From Microbacteriaceae bacterium (lineage in GTDB: Bacteria; Actinomycetota; Actinomycetes; Actinomycetales; Microbacteriaceae): a DNA stretch of 64,000 bases. Every line of letters begins with the position of its first letter. Positions within the stretch are counted from its first letter, which is position 1. Both the position numbers and the translations under genes were made by a program. The notes beneath the pieces are model-generated. The model did not search any database. It was given only the letters and a program-made list of their open reading frames with translations, and was not told the DNA's origin. The stretch covers positions 109,725 through 173,724 of the forward strand of contig JAODMO010000056.1 of NCBI GenBank assembly GCA_025464995.1. Direction: 5' to 3'. Below, in pieces: positions 1-8,204 of the stretch.

Positions 1-1089
1 CAGCTGCACTCCGCTTCCGCCGGTGAAGAGTCCGACGTCTGTTCCGAAGAGGCCGATGTAGAGCGTGCCGATGAGGCCACCCACGAGGTGGATCCCCACG
101 ACGTCGAGCGAGTCGTCGAAGCCGAACTTGAACTTCAAGTCGATCGCGAGGGCACACACGGCTCCGGCGACGAGACCGAGCACGATCGCCCAGAACGGCG
201 TCAGCGAGGCACACGCGGGAGTGATCGCGACGAGGCCCGCGACGGCACCGGAGGCCGCACCGACGGAGGTCGGCTTTCCGTCCTTCAGCTTCTCGACGAG
301 AAGCCAGGCGAGCAACGCCGCAGCGGGAGCCGCGATCGTGTTGACGAAGGCCAGGGCCGCAGTGCCGTCGGCCGCGAGCTCGGAGCCGGCGTTGAAGCCG
401 AACCAGCCGAACCACAGCAGCCCGGCGCCGAGGAGGACGAAGGGCGGGTTGTGCGGCACGTTGAGGCCCTTGGCGAACCCGACGCGCTTGCCGAGCACGA
501 GGGCGAGGGCGAGGGCGGCCGCACCGGCGTTGATGTGCACCGCGGTGCCCCCAGCGAAGTCGATTGCGCCGGCACCGAAGACGTCCTGCAGTCCGTGGGT
601 GAGCCATCCGCCGTAGGCGAAGGAGCCGTCGGCGGCGAGGCCGAAGTTGAAGACCCAGCTGGCGACCGGGAAGTAGACGACGGTCGCCCAGATTCCGGCG
701 AACACCATCCACGAACCGAACTTGGCACGGTCGGCGATGGCGCCGGAGACGAGTGCGACGGTGATGATCGCGAACGTCGCCTGGAAGGCGGCGAATGCGA
801 GCGGCGGGTAGGCCGCGTCATCCGGGGTCTCGAGGAGATTCGTCAGACCGAACGCGCCCGGGTCGACCGTCCAGAGAGGAAGCGTTCCCTCCGCGCCGGG
901 GAAGGCGATCGCGTACCCGTACAGCACCCAGAGCACGCCGATGAGCCCGAGCGCACCGAAGCTCATCATCATCATGCTGATCACGCTCTTGGCCTTGACG
1001 AGTCCTCCGTAGAAGAACGCGAGACCCGGAGTCATCAGCAGGACGAGAGCCGCACAGATGAGAAGGAAGGCGGTATTGCCCTGATCCAT
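1..1089 (-). CDS. amt: Ammonium transporter Amt (C-terminus cut by window edge)
   Basis: Reading the reverse strand from the edge gives 363 codons with no stop, so it is missing from the ORF track. The protein is a polytopic ammonium channel of the Amt/MEP/Rh family, starting MDQGNTAFLL and followed by a helix with the motif FFYGGLVKAKS. Later family signatures are ADRAKFGSWMVFA, FAGGTAVHINAG and GLLWFGWFGFNAGSE; the pore histidine lies in AVHINAG. Two in-frame ATGs lie six bases apart. I chose the second because AGAGAGG sits about 7 nt before it. A GlnR-like half-site lies upstream, which suggests nitrogen control. The C-terminus and any glnK partner lie outside the window. Confidence 0.93.
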   Translation of the reverse strand, partial: MDQGNTAFLLICAALVLLMTPGLAFFYGGLVKAKSVISMMMMSFGALGLIGVLWVLYGYAIAFPGAEGTLPLWTVDPGAFGLTNLLETPDDAAYPPLAFAAFQATFAIITVALVSGAIADRAKFGSWMVFAGIWATVVYFPVASWVFNFGLAADGSFAYGGWLTHGLQDVFGAGAIDFAGGTAVHINAGAAALALALVLGKRVGFAKGLNVPHNPPFVLLGAGLLWFGWFGFNAGSELAADGTAALAFVNTIAAPAAALLAWLLVEKLKDGKPTSVGAASGAVAGLVAITPACASLTPFWAIVLGLVAGAVCALAIDLKFKFGFDDSLDVVGIHLVGGLIGTLYIGLFGTDVGLFTGGSGVQL

Positions 1090-1214
1090 TGTCATACCTC
1101 TCTTACGTTTGCAAAGGATGCACCGTCGGTGGTCCTTGAGCGCAAGCGCAGAAACGGTGACCTCGGGTACGGACACAGTTTGTCGGCGGCAGGTTTCGGA
1201 CGCTGTGTAACGGT

Positions 1215-1230
1215 GTTTCGGTTCTGTTAC
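1215..1230 (-). promoter_or_regulatory. GlnR-like half-site upstream of amt
   Basis: On the amt strand the sequence reads GTAAC-AGAACC-GAAAC. This matches one a-b half of the actinobacterial GlnR consensus gTnAc-n6-GaAAc. It lies about 125 nt before the amt start. Nearby GTTAC and GTAAAC/GTTTC words could be further degenerate half-sites, but the second half is not clean. Nitrogen control of amt is inferred. Confidence 0.45.
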
Positions 1231-1287
1231 GCGAACCCGCCCTGTGTAAACATCGTGTTTCCCGTTGGCGGCGAGGGGCGGACTCCG

Positions 1288-2307
1288 CTACAGGCCCTCG
1301 CCGGAGGTGAGCGCGATGAGGCGCGAGACGGCCCGGAGGTACTTCTTGCGGTACCCGCCGGCGAGCATGTCGTCGGGGAATACCGAGTCGAGGGGCACAC
1401 CGCTAGCGAGCACCGGCACCTGCGCGTCGTACAGGCGGTCGACGAATGCCACGAGCCGCAGCGCGTCGGTCTGGCTCACCAGCAGGTGCACGTCGGTGAG
1501 GGCGATCGCGTCGAGTCCGTCGAGCAGCTTGACGTAGCGCGAGGGGTGCACCTTGGCGAGGTGGGTGAGCAGGTCGTCGAACCGGTCGATCGTGATCGCA
1601 CCGCGGAAGGAGGCGACGGCGGCGTTCAGGTCGTCGCGTTCGAGCGAGAACGCGTGCCCCTGCATGTCGCGACGGCGGTAGTCGAGCCCGTCGATGCGGA
1701 TGGTCGTGAACTGCGCCGAGAGGGCGTCGATCTCGCGCAGGAAGTCCTGGGCGGCGAACCGGCCCTCGCCGAGGGCGTTCGGTGGCGTGTTCGAGGTGGC
1801 GGCGATGCGGGTTCCTGACGCCGCCAGCTCGCCGAGCAGGCGCGACATGATGCGCGTGTCGCCCGGGTCGTCGAGCTCGAACTCGTCGATGCAGAGCAGG
1901 GATGCCCCGGCCAAGACCTTCGCCGCCCCGGCGTATCCCAGCGCGCCGACAAGCGCGGTGTACTCGATGAAGGTGCCGAAGTACTTGCGGCCGGGCGCCG
2001 CGTGCCAGAGCGCGGCGAGGAGGTGGGTCTTGCCCACACCGAAGCCGCCGTCGAGGTACAGTCCCGGCAGCACGTCCTTGTTGCGGCGGCGTGAGAACAG
2101 GCCTCCGGGTCGCCACGCGGCGACGAACGCCTGCACCGCGCCGACCGCATCCGTCTGCGACGGGTAGTCGAGGTCGGGCCGGTAGCTCTCGATGGTCGCG
2201 GTCGCGAACTGCCGCGGCGGAACGAGGTGGTCCACCATCTGCTCACCCGTGAGGGTGGGAAGGCGGTCGGCGAGGTGCTCGTGGTGACGGGTCGCGTCGC
2301 TGCTCAT
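1288..2307 (-). CDS. zapE: ZapE/AFG1-family ATPase
   Basis: A 339-residue protein of the AFG1/ZapE family, P-loop ATPases linked in proteobacteria to the division ring. The Walker A motif [11 protein letters not shown] lies near residue 93 and the Walker B motif [11 protein letters not shown] follows. Family words such as [11 protein letters not shown] and the C-terminal [12 protein letters not shown] also match. The track ORF is longer. I take the internal ATG giving [11 protein letters not shown] because everything upstream is a shadow of the divergent sulfurtransferase. It is transcribed away from that gene across about 126 bp. Its role in actinobacterial division is inferred from the family name only. 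Confidence 0.88.
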   Translation of the reverse strand: MSSDATRHHEHLADRLPTLTGEQMVDHLVPPRQFATATIESYRPDLDYPSQTDAVGAVQAFVAAWRPGGLFSRRRNKDVLPGLYLDGGFGVGKTHLLAALWHAAPGRKYFGTFIEYTALVGALGYAGAAKVLAGASLLCIDEFELDDPGDTRIMSRLLGELAASGTRIAATSNTPPNALGEGRFAAQDFLREIDALSAQFTTIRIDGLDYRRRDMQGHAFSLERDDLNAAVASFRGAITIDRFDDLLTHLAKVHPSRYVKLLDGLDAIALTDVHLLVSQTDALRLVAFVDRLYDAQVPVLASGVPLDSVFPDDMLAGGYRKKYLRAVSRLIALTSGEGL

Positions 2308-2433
2308 GGCCGCCTTGCTGTGTCGAAGTCCTACAGTGACCCGACGCCCCGCGTGGGTATTGCGTATCGTCGTTCGTGGGGTCGGGGTTTCCAGCCTAGA
2401 CCGCCCACCCGAGGCCAGATCGCAGGAGGAACC

Positions 2434-3348
2434 ATGACCATCGAGGTCGACAGCAACCCGAAGTTCGCCGAGTACGCCCATCCGGAGCGGCTCGTGAGCG
2501 GTGACTGGCTGGAGGCGCGCCTCCGCGCCCCCGGACTCGTGATCGTGGAGTCGGACGAGGACGTGCTGCTCTACGAAACCGGCCACATCCCCGGTTCGGT
2601 GAAGATCGACTGGCACACCGACCTCAACGACCCCGTCGAGCGCGACTACATCGACGGCGCGGCATTCGCCGCCCTCCTCGGCTCGAAGGGCATCACGCGC
2701 GACACCACCGTCGTCATCTACGGCGACAAGAACAACTGGTGGGCCGCCTACGCCCTCTGGGTCTTCACGCTCTTCGGGCACGACGATGTGCGCCTGCTCG
2801 ACGGCGGCCGCGCCAAATGGCAGGCAGAGGGTCGACCGCTCACGAAGGACCCGGAGTCGGCCACGCCCGTCGACTACCCCGTCGTCGAACGGGATGACGC
2901 GACCATCCGTGCATTCAAGGAAGACGTGCTCGCCCACTTCGGCAACCCCCTCATCGACGTGCGCTCGCCCGAGGAGTTCAGTGGCGAACGCACCACCGCC
3001 CCGGCGTATCCCGAGGAGGGCGCCTTGCGCGCCGGCCACATCCCGAGCGCTCAGAACGTGCCGTGGGGGAAGGCGGCGGCCGACGACGGCACATTCCGGC
3101 CGCTCGACGAACTCGAGGCGCTCTACCGCGACGGCGCGGGCCTCGCGAACGGCGACAGCGTCATCGCGTATTGCCGCATCGGGGAGCGCTCGAGCCACAC
3201 CTGGTTCGTGCTCACCCATCTCCTCGGCATGGAGGGCGTACGCAACTACGACGGATCGTGGACCGAGTGGGGCAGCGCGGTGCGCGTGCCCATCGCGACC
3301 GGCAGCGAGCCCGGAACGGCCCCGGCACGCCGGGAGGCGCGTCGATGA
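2434..3348 (+). CDS. sseA: Thiosulfate/3-mercaptopyruvate sulfurtransferase, two rhodanese domains
   Basis: A 304-residue two-domain rhodanese. Domain 1 (about 20-135) is the inactive copy, and domain 2 (about 150-290) carries the active-site loop CRIGERSS with nucleophilic Cys247. Such enzymes move sulfane sulfur from thiosulfate or mercaptopyruvate to an acceptor. The start is an ATG preceded by AGGAGG at ideal spacing, which rejects the longer track start. The stop overlaps the sufE start (ATGA), so the two are translationally coupled. That supports sulfur delivery to the SufE-type acceptor. CRIGERS is typical of actinobacterial SseA/CysA-type enzymes, and the exact donor cannot be read from sequence. 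Confidence 0.93.
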   Translation: MTIEVDSNPKFAEYAHPERLVSGDWLEARLRAPGLVIVESDEDVLLYETGHIPGSVKIDWHTDLNDPVERDYIDGAAFAALLGSKGITRDTTVVIYGDKNNWWAAYALWVFTLFGHDDVRLLDGGRAKWQAEGRPLTKDPESATPVDYPVVERDDATIRAFKEDVLAHFGNPLIDVRSPEEFSGERTTAPAYPEEGALRAGHIPSAQNVPWGKAAADDGTFRPLDELEALYRDGAGLANGDSVIAYCRIGERSSHTWFVLTHLLGMEGVRNYDGSWTEWGSAVRVPIATGSEPGTAPARREARR

Positions 3349-3782
3349 GCCCGCAGCTGCCCGCCGCGCTCGAGGAGATCAAGACCGACTTCCGCGAGCT
3401 CGGGCTGAAGGACCGCCTCCAGCTCCTGCTCGAGTTCTCGAACGAGCTGCCGGCCCTCCCGCCGCGCTACTCCGAGCACCCCGACCTGCTCGAGCGTGTC
3501 GAGGAGTGCCAGTCTCCCGTGTTCATCTTCGTCGACGTGGACGACGCCGAGGTGGTCCGCCTCTTCGCCACCGCCCCGGAGGAGTCGCCGACGACTCGTG
3601 GCTTCGCCTCCATCCTCGTGCAGGGACTGACGGGACTCACGGTCGACCAGGTCGCCTCGGTTCCCGACGACTACCCCTCCGACCTGGGGCTGACCGAGGC
3701 GGTGAGCCCGTTGCGCATCCGAGGCATGACCGCGATGCTCGGCCGCATCAAACGGCAGGTGCGCGAGAAGCACGCCGCCTGA
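3345..3782 (+). CDS. sufE: SufE-family sulfur acceptor
   Basis: A 145-residue SufE-like protein that accepts persulfide sulfur for Fe-S or other sulfur biosynthesis. The catalytic Cys55 sits in VEECQSPVF, the conserved SufE cysteine loop. The family C-terminal helix with IRGMTAML is present. The start codon overlaps the sulfurtransferase stop. The pair SseA-SufE recurs in Actinobacteria apart from the suf operon, so the sulfur source here may be the rhodanese rather than SufS. The 3' end overlaps the convergent hydrolase gene by 35 bp. Confidence 0.92.
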   Translation: MSPQLPAALEEIKTDFRELGLKDRLQLLLEFSNELPALPPRYSEHPDLLERVEECQSPVFIFVDVDDAEVVRLFATAPEESPTTRGFASILVQGLTGLTVDQVASVPDDYPSDLGLTEAVSPLRIRGMTAMLGRIKRQVREKHAA

Positions 3783-4944
3783 GCGTCACGTCGTCGTCCC
3801 AGCTCCCGGGCAGCACCGCGAGCCACGACGCGATGTCCACCGTCCAGCGCGCGGAGTCGTAGTTCCACAGCTTCGTATGGCGGGCGACGCTGAAGGCGTC
3901 GAACGTCACGATGTCTGGACGCGCCTCCGCGAGAGCGCGTGACGAGAGCGACGGCACGTAGCCGTCATCGTCGCTGTGCATGAGCAGGATCGGGCGGCTG
4001 AGCTCGTCCGCGCGTGCCACGAAGTCGAGCCGGGCCAGGTCGATCGACTCCGCCTGGCCCGTGAGCCGCTTGCCCCACGCGTTGCCGATCACGGCGAGCA
4101 CCGCCTTGCTCGCGATATCCGGAAGCCGCATCCGGGCGCCTTGGAAACCGAGCACGCTCGCCCAGTCGATCACGGGTGAGTCGAGCACCATGCCGCTCAC
4201 GACGCCGGCGTGCACCGAGCGCGTGACCGTCTGCAGCACGATGGCGCCACCCATCGACCACCCCATGAGCACGATGCTCGTCGCGCCACGGCCGAGGGCG
4301 AACCGGATGGCCGCATCGACGTCGTGCCACTCGGCGTCACCAAGGGCGTACCTGTTGTCGTCGCTGCTCGGTGCGTCCTCGTCGTTGCGATAGGAGACGA
4401 GCAGAGAGGTGTAGCCCGCCTCGCGGAAGACAGGAACGGCCCGTAGCGTCTCGGAGCGACGGACGGCCCGTCCGTGCACCTGGATGACCCAGCGCCCGGC
4501 TCGCTCGAGCGCGCCGTCGTCTCCGGCGGGGATGAGCCAGGCGGGTGCCGGCCCGAGGTCGGTCTCGACGACGACATGCTCGAACGGGTATCCGAGGTCG
4601 CCCGGCTCGAGGTAGAACCAGGCGCCGATACGGGCACGGGCTCCGGGCAGCAGCCGTCCGAAGTCGACGGAGAGCAGCTCGCGTGTCACGCCCTCCGCGC
4701 CCGAGTCGACAATGGCGCCCACGCGGGCGTGGCCGGTTCCGTAGTCGAACCAGAGTCCGTAGCGCCCGGGAAGCAGCGTGTCCTGTGTGGCCGTGAGGGT
4801 GACGGTCGTTGCGGTGACATCGAGCACACGGATGTCCTCCTCCCGATTCTTCGGTGGAGTGACGACCTGCCGCGCGACGCGAACCGTGAGCGTCGCGGCG
4901 GCCGCCGTCGCGAGGGCGACGAAGCCGAGCACCCCGAGCACCAC
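3748..4944 (-). CDS. Membrane-anchored alpha/beta hydrolase
   Basis: A 398-residue protein with one N-terminal hydrophobic segment (about residues 1-22), then a beta-rich region and an alpha/beta-hydrolase domain from about 140 onward. The nucleophile elbow is GWSMGG with Ser230. A likely acid is in HSDDDGYVP and the His in VARHTKLW, so the triad looks complete. The segment probably anchors the enzyme outside the membrane. The start is uncertain: a GTG with GGGGGAG directly before it, and other GTG codons follow within five residues. Substrate is unknown; an esterase or peptidase is possible. The 3' end overlaps sufE convergently. Confidence 0.82.
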   Translation of the reverse strand: MVLGVLGFVALATAAAATLTVRVARQVVTPPKNREEDIRVLDVTATTVTLTATQDTLLPGRYGLWFDYGTGHARVGAIVDSGAEGVTRELLSVDFGRLLPGARARIGAWFYLEPGDLGYPFEHVVVETDLGPAPAWLIPAGDDGALERAGRWVIQVHGRAVRRSETLRAVPVFREAGYTSLLVSYRNDEDAPSSDDNRYALGDAEWHDVDAAIRFALGRGATSIVLMGWSMGGAIVLQTVTRSVHAGVVSGMVLDSPVIDWASVLGFQGARMRLPDIASKAVLAVIGNAWGKRLTGQAESIDLARLDFVARADELSRPILLMHSDDDGYVPSLSSRALAEARPDIVTFDAFSVARHTKLWNYDSARWTVDIASWLAVLPGSWDDDVTLRRRASRAPAV

Positions 4945-5072
4945 TCCCCCGGCTATCCGCCCGGCGACGGGAACGGGCTGCTGTGTGGTTGCGATGAGAA
5001 GCTCCCTCGTTTGCTGCCGCGGCGGCGGCGTGCCTCATCCGCAAAAATAGCAAGGAAGCCTAGGGTTCAGGT

Positions 5073-5669
5073 GTGCCCGACACACTTCCAGAAACGCCGG
5101 TCCCCGCAGCCTTCGCCGCTGCCCTTGAGGCCGTGCGGCGCGCGACGACACGCGCCGAGCTCGTCGTCACCGAGATCCCCGCCCCGTCGGGCCTCGCGCC
5201 GTGGTCGATCGCACTCGCCGCCGACGTCCGCCCCGCGGGCCACTCGGTCGACTCCGACTACGGCACTGGGCGATTCGTGCTCCTGTACGACCCGTCCGCT
5301 CCCGACGCGTGGGGCGGCGAGTTCCGGGTCGTGTGCTTCGCCCAGGCGCCACTCGAGACGGACATCGGTCTCGACCCCTTCCTCGCGAGCGTGGCGTGGT
5401 CGTGGCTCGTCGACGCGCTCGACTCGCGGGGCGCCCGCTACGACTCCGCATCGGGCACGGCTACGCGCATCCTGTCCACCGGCTTCGGCGAGCTCGAGGA
5501 GCAAGGCGATGGCGCCCAGATCGAGTTGCGGGCGTCGTGGACACCGCTCGACCACGACGTGACGTCACATGTGGAAGGCTGGGGCGAACTAGTGTGCATG
5601 CTGGCCGGCTTCCCGCCGACGGCTGAGGGAGTAAGTGTGTTGTCAACCCGTAGGGCGTCGCGTGACTGA
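5073..5669 (+). CDS. DUF3000 family protein
   Basis: A 198-residue actinobacterial protein of DUF3000, function unknown. Conserved blocks include GRFVLLYDP, FRVVCFAQAPLE and a C-terminal SHVEGWGELVCMLAG. It usually lies just upstream of the RNase D-like gene, as it does here with an 8-nt overlap, so the two are probably co-translated. The start is a GTG. A TAGGGT box lies exactly 6 nt before it and no Shine-Dalgarno is visible, which suggests a leaderless message. No signal peptide or membrane segment is seen. Confidence 0.88.
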   Translation: MPDTLPETPVPAAFAAALEAVRRATTRAELVVTEIPAPSGLAPWSIALAADVRPAGHSVDSDYGTGRFVLLYDPSAPDAWGGEFRVVCFAQAPLETDIGLDPFLASVAWSWLVDALDSRGARYDSASGTATRILSTGFGELEEQGDGAQIELRASWTPLDHDVTSHVEGWGELVCMLAGFPPTAEGVSVLSTRRASRD

Positions 5670-6924
5670 CGAGAACCACGAGACCACGGAGGATTCCCGT
5701 CTGACGCCGCCCGCCATACAGGCGCCGCACACCACCGTCCACGTCATCGCGACGCGCGACGAGTACCTCCGCGCGGTCGATGCGATCGCGGCCGGACACG
5801 GCCCCATCGCGATCGACGCGGAGCGGGCAAGCGGCTACCGATATTCGCAGCGGGCCTATCTCATCCAGATCTTCCGTCGCGGGGCAGGCACGTTCCTGTT
5901 CGATCCCCCGGCGATCGGGGCGTTCACCGAGCTCAACGACGCCATCGGCGACGAGGAGTGGATCCTCCATGCGGCGAGCCAGGACCTGTCGTGCCTGCGC
6001 GAGATCGGCCTCAACCCCACCCGCATCTACGACACCGAACTGGCCGCCCGGCTCGCCGGGCTTCCCCGCGTCGGGCTCGGCACCGTCGTCGAGGAGCTGC
6101 TCGGCATCCACCTGGCCAAGGAGCACTCCGCCGCCGACTGGTCGACACGCCCGCTCCCCCAGGCGTGGCTCGTCTACGCGGCTCTCGACGTGGAACTGCT
6201 CGTCGACCTTCGCGAGAAGATGGGCGAGCTGCTCGAGGCCGACGGCAAGACGTTCATCGCCGACCAGGAATTCGCCTCCGTGGCGCTGCGCGACTTCACC
6301 ATCGTGCGCGTCGAGCCGTGGCGCCGCCTGAGCGGCCTCGCGTCGATCCGCGGCCAGCGCGGTCTCGCTGTAGCGCGCGAGCTGTGGCACGCCCGCGACG
6401 ACTACGCGAGGGAGATCGACACCGCGCCGGGACGCCTCGTTCCCGACACCGCCCTCACCGCCGCGGCGAAGGCGCTCCCGCCGAGCAAGCGCGACCTGGC
6501 CGCGATCAAGGAGTTCACTGGACGCGCGAGCCGTTCGCAGCTCGACCGCTGGTGGGCCGCTGTGGAGCGCGGCATGGCCACGACCGACCTCCCCACCACC
6601 CGAGCGCCCGGCGAGTCGATACCGGCGCCCCGCATCTGGTCCGATCGCAATCCCGAAGCCGACAAGCGGCTCAAGGCCGCCCGCGCGGCGCTCACCGAGC
6701 TGTCCGACTTCTTCCACATCCCGCTCGAGAACCTGCTGACGCCCGACACGCTGCGGCGCGTCGCCTGGTCGCCACCGGAGCCGCTCACCGTGGAGTCGAT
6801 CATCGGCGCCCTCGCCGAGCTCGGCGCGAGGCCGTGGCAGGTTGACGTGACCGCACAGAAGATCCTCGTCGCCTTTGTGGAAGCTAACCAAAGCATCGAA
6901 GCACCGGCCGAATCCGCTTCGTAG
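5662..6924 (+). CDS. rnd: RNase D-like 3'-5' exonuclease with HRDC domain
   Basis: A 420-residue DEDD-family exonuclease. The N-terminal domain carries the catalytic acids in IAIDAERASGY (D-x-E), ASQDLSCL and YAALDVELL (Y-x3-D), which is the DEDDy subclass. An HRDC-like domain follows around residues 225-300, and another helical region ends the protein. It is predicted to trim structured RNA 3' ends in the cytoplasm. I chose the GTG giving VTDENHE over the longer track start because it gives a short overlap with DUF3000. The first of these two genes has the promoter-like signal. Confidence 0.9.
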   Translation: MTDENHETTEDSRLTPPAIQAPHTTVHVIATRDEYLRAVDAIAAGHGPIAIDAERASGYRYSQRAYLIQIFRRGAGTFLFDPPAIGAFTELNDAIGDEEWILHAASQDLSCLREIGLNPTRIYDTELAARLAGLPRVGLGTVVEELLGIHLAKEHSAADWSTRPLPQAWLVYAALDVELLVDLREKMGELLEADGKTFIADQEFASVALRDFTIVRVEPWRRLSGLASIRGQRGLAVARELWHARDDYAREIDTAPGRLVPDTALTAAAKALPPSKRDLAAIKEFTGRASRSQLDRWWAAVERGMATTDLPTTRAPGESIPAPRIWSDRNPEADKRLKAARAALTELSDFFHIPLENLLTPDTLRRVAWSPPEPLTVESIIGALAELGARPWQVDVTAQKILVAFVEANQSIEAPAESAS

Positions 6925-6998
6925 AAAGCGGCAACGGATTCCGGGCCCAAAAAGCCCCACCGTAGGATCGACAACACGCTCAATGTGTTGGAGGCAAA

Positions 6999-8204
6999 GT
7001 GGCCGATAAAGCTGAAGTCGTGTTCGTCGACGGGGTCCGTACCCCGTTCGGTCGAGCAGGCGAAAAGGGAATGTACTGGCACACCCGGGCCGACGATCTC
7101 GTGGTGAAGGCCATGATCGGTCTCATGGAGCGCAATCCGTCACTCCCCCCGGAACGTGTGGACGACGTGGCGATCGCCGCGACGACCCAGACCGGCGACC
7201 AGGGCCTCACGCTCGGCCGCACCGCCGCCCTGCTCGCCGGGCTGCCCAAGTCGGTGCCGGGATACGCCATCGACCGCATGTGCGCCGGTGCGATGACATC
7301 CGTCACCACCATCGCGGGGGCGATCGCGTTCGGCGCCTACGACGTCGGCATCGCCGGCGGTGTCGAGCACATGGGGCGCCACCCGATGGGGTTCAACGCC
7401 GACCCGAACCCCCGCTTCCTCTCCGAGAAGCTCGTGAGCGCCGACGCGCTCAACATGGGCAACACGGCGGAGCGCATCCACGACCGGTTCCCGCAGCTCA
7501 CCAAGGAGCGCTCCGACCGCTACGCGCTGCGCAGCCAGCAGAAGGCATACGCCGCCTACGAGAACGGCAGGCTGCAGCCCGACCTCATCCCCGTCGCCAC
7601 CCGCACCGAGAGCGGCTGGGGACTCGCGACCCGAGACGAGGCGTTGCGCCCGGAGACGACCATGGAGGGGCTCGCGTCGCTCAAGACGCCCTTCCGCCCG
7701 CACGGCCGTGTCACCGCGGGCAACGCGTCCGGACTCAACGACGGCGCGACCGCGAGTATCATCGCCAGCGCGGATGCCGCGAAGGAACTCGGTCTCACGA
7801 CGAAGATGCGCATGGTGAGCTTCGCGTACGCCGGAGTCGAGCCCGAGATCATGGGCATCGGCCCCGTCCCGTCGACGGAGAAGGCGCTGCGCAAGGCGGA
7901 CCTGACGATCGACGACATCGGCCTCTTCGAGCTCAACGAGGCGTTCGCGGTACAGGTGCTGTCGCTGCTCGACCACTTCGGCATCGACGATGAGGATCCC
8001 CGCGTCAACCCGTGGGGCGGCGCCATTGCGATCGGGCACCCGCTCGCGTCATCCGGTGTCCGCCTGATGATCCAGCTCGCCGCGCAGTTCGCCGAGCGAC
8101 CAGACGTGCGGTACGGCCTCACCGCAATGTGCATAGGCCTCGGCCAGGGCGGCTCCGTCATCTGGGAGAACCCCCACTACAGCGGCAAGAAGGGCAAGAA
8201 GTGA
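6999..8204 (+). CDS. fadA: Acetyl-CoA C-acyltransferase (thiolase)
   Basis: A 401-residue thiolase that cleaves 3-ketoacyl-CoA in beta-oxidation. The acyl-accepting Cys95 is in DRMCAGAMTS. His347 is in the signature AIGHPLASSG, and the second catalytic Cys378 in MCIGLGQGG. The start is a GTG after GAGG. The stop overlaps the ATG of the fadB-type gene (TGATG), so the two subunits of a trifunctional complex are made together. The pairing and length fit the degradative rather than the biosynthetic enzyme, though a short-chain acetyl-CoA acetyltransferase cannot be fully excluded. Confidence 0.94.
   Translation: MADKAEVVFVDGVRTPFGRAGEKGMYWHTRADDLVVKAMIGLMERNPSLPPERVDDVAIAATTQTGDQGLTLGRTAALLAGLPKSVPGYAIDRMCAGAMTSVTTIAGAIAFGAYDVGIAGGVEHMGRHPMGFNADPNPRFLSEKLVSADALNMGNTAERIHDRFPQLTKERSDRYALRSQQKAYAAYENGRLQPDLIPVATRTESGWGLATRDEALRPETTMEGLASLKTPFRPHGRVTAGNASGLNDGATASIIASADAAKELGLTTKMRMVSFAYAGVEPEIMGIGPVPSTEKALRKADLTIDDIGLFELNEAFAVQVLSLLDHFGIDDEDPRVNPWGGAIAIGHPLASSGVRLMIQLAAQFAERPDVRYGLTAMCIGLGQGGSVIWENPHYSGKKGKK

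Noticed and set aside
88-1818. 576-aa plus-strand ORF across amt and zapE
   Set aside because: Glu/Arg/Gly-rich shadow of two real reverse-strand genes; no family motif and it crosses their promoter region.
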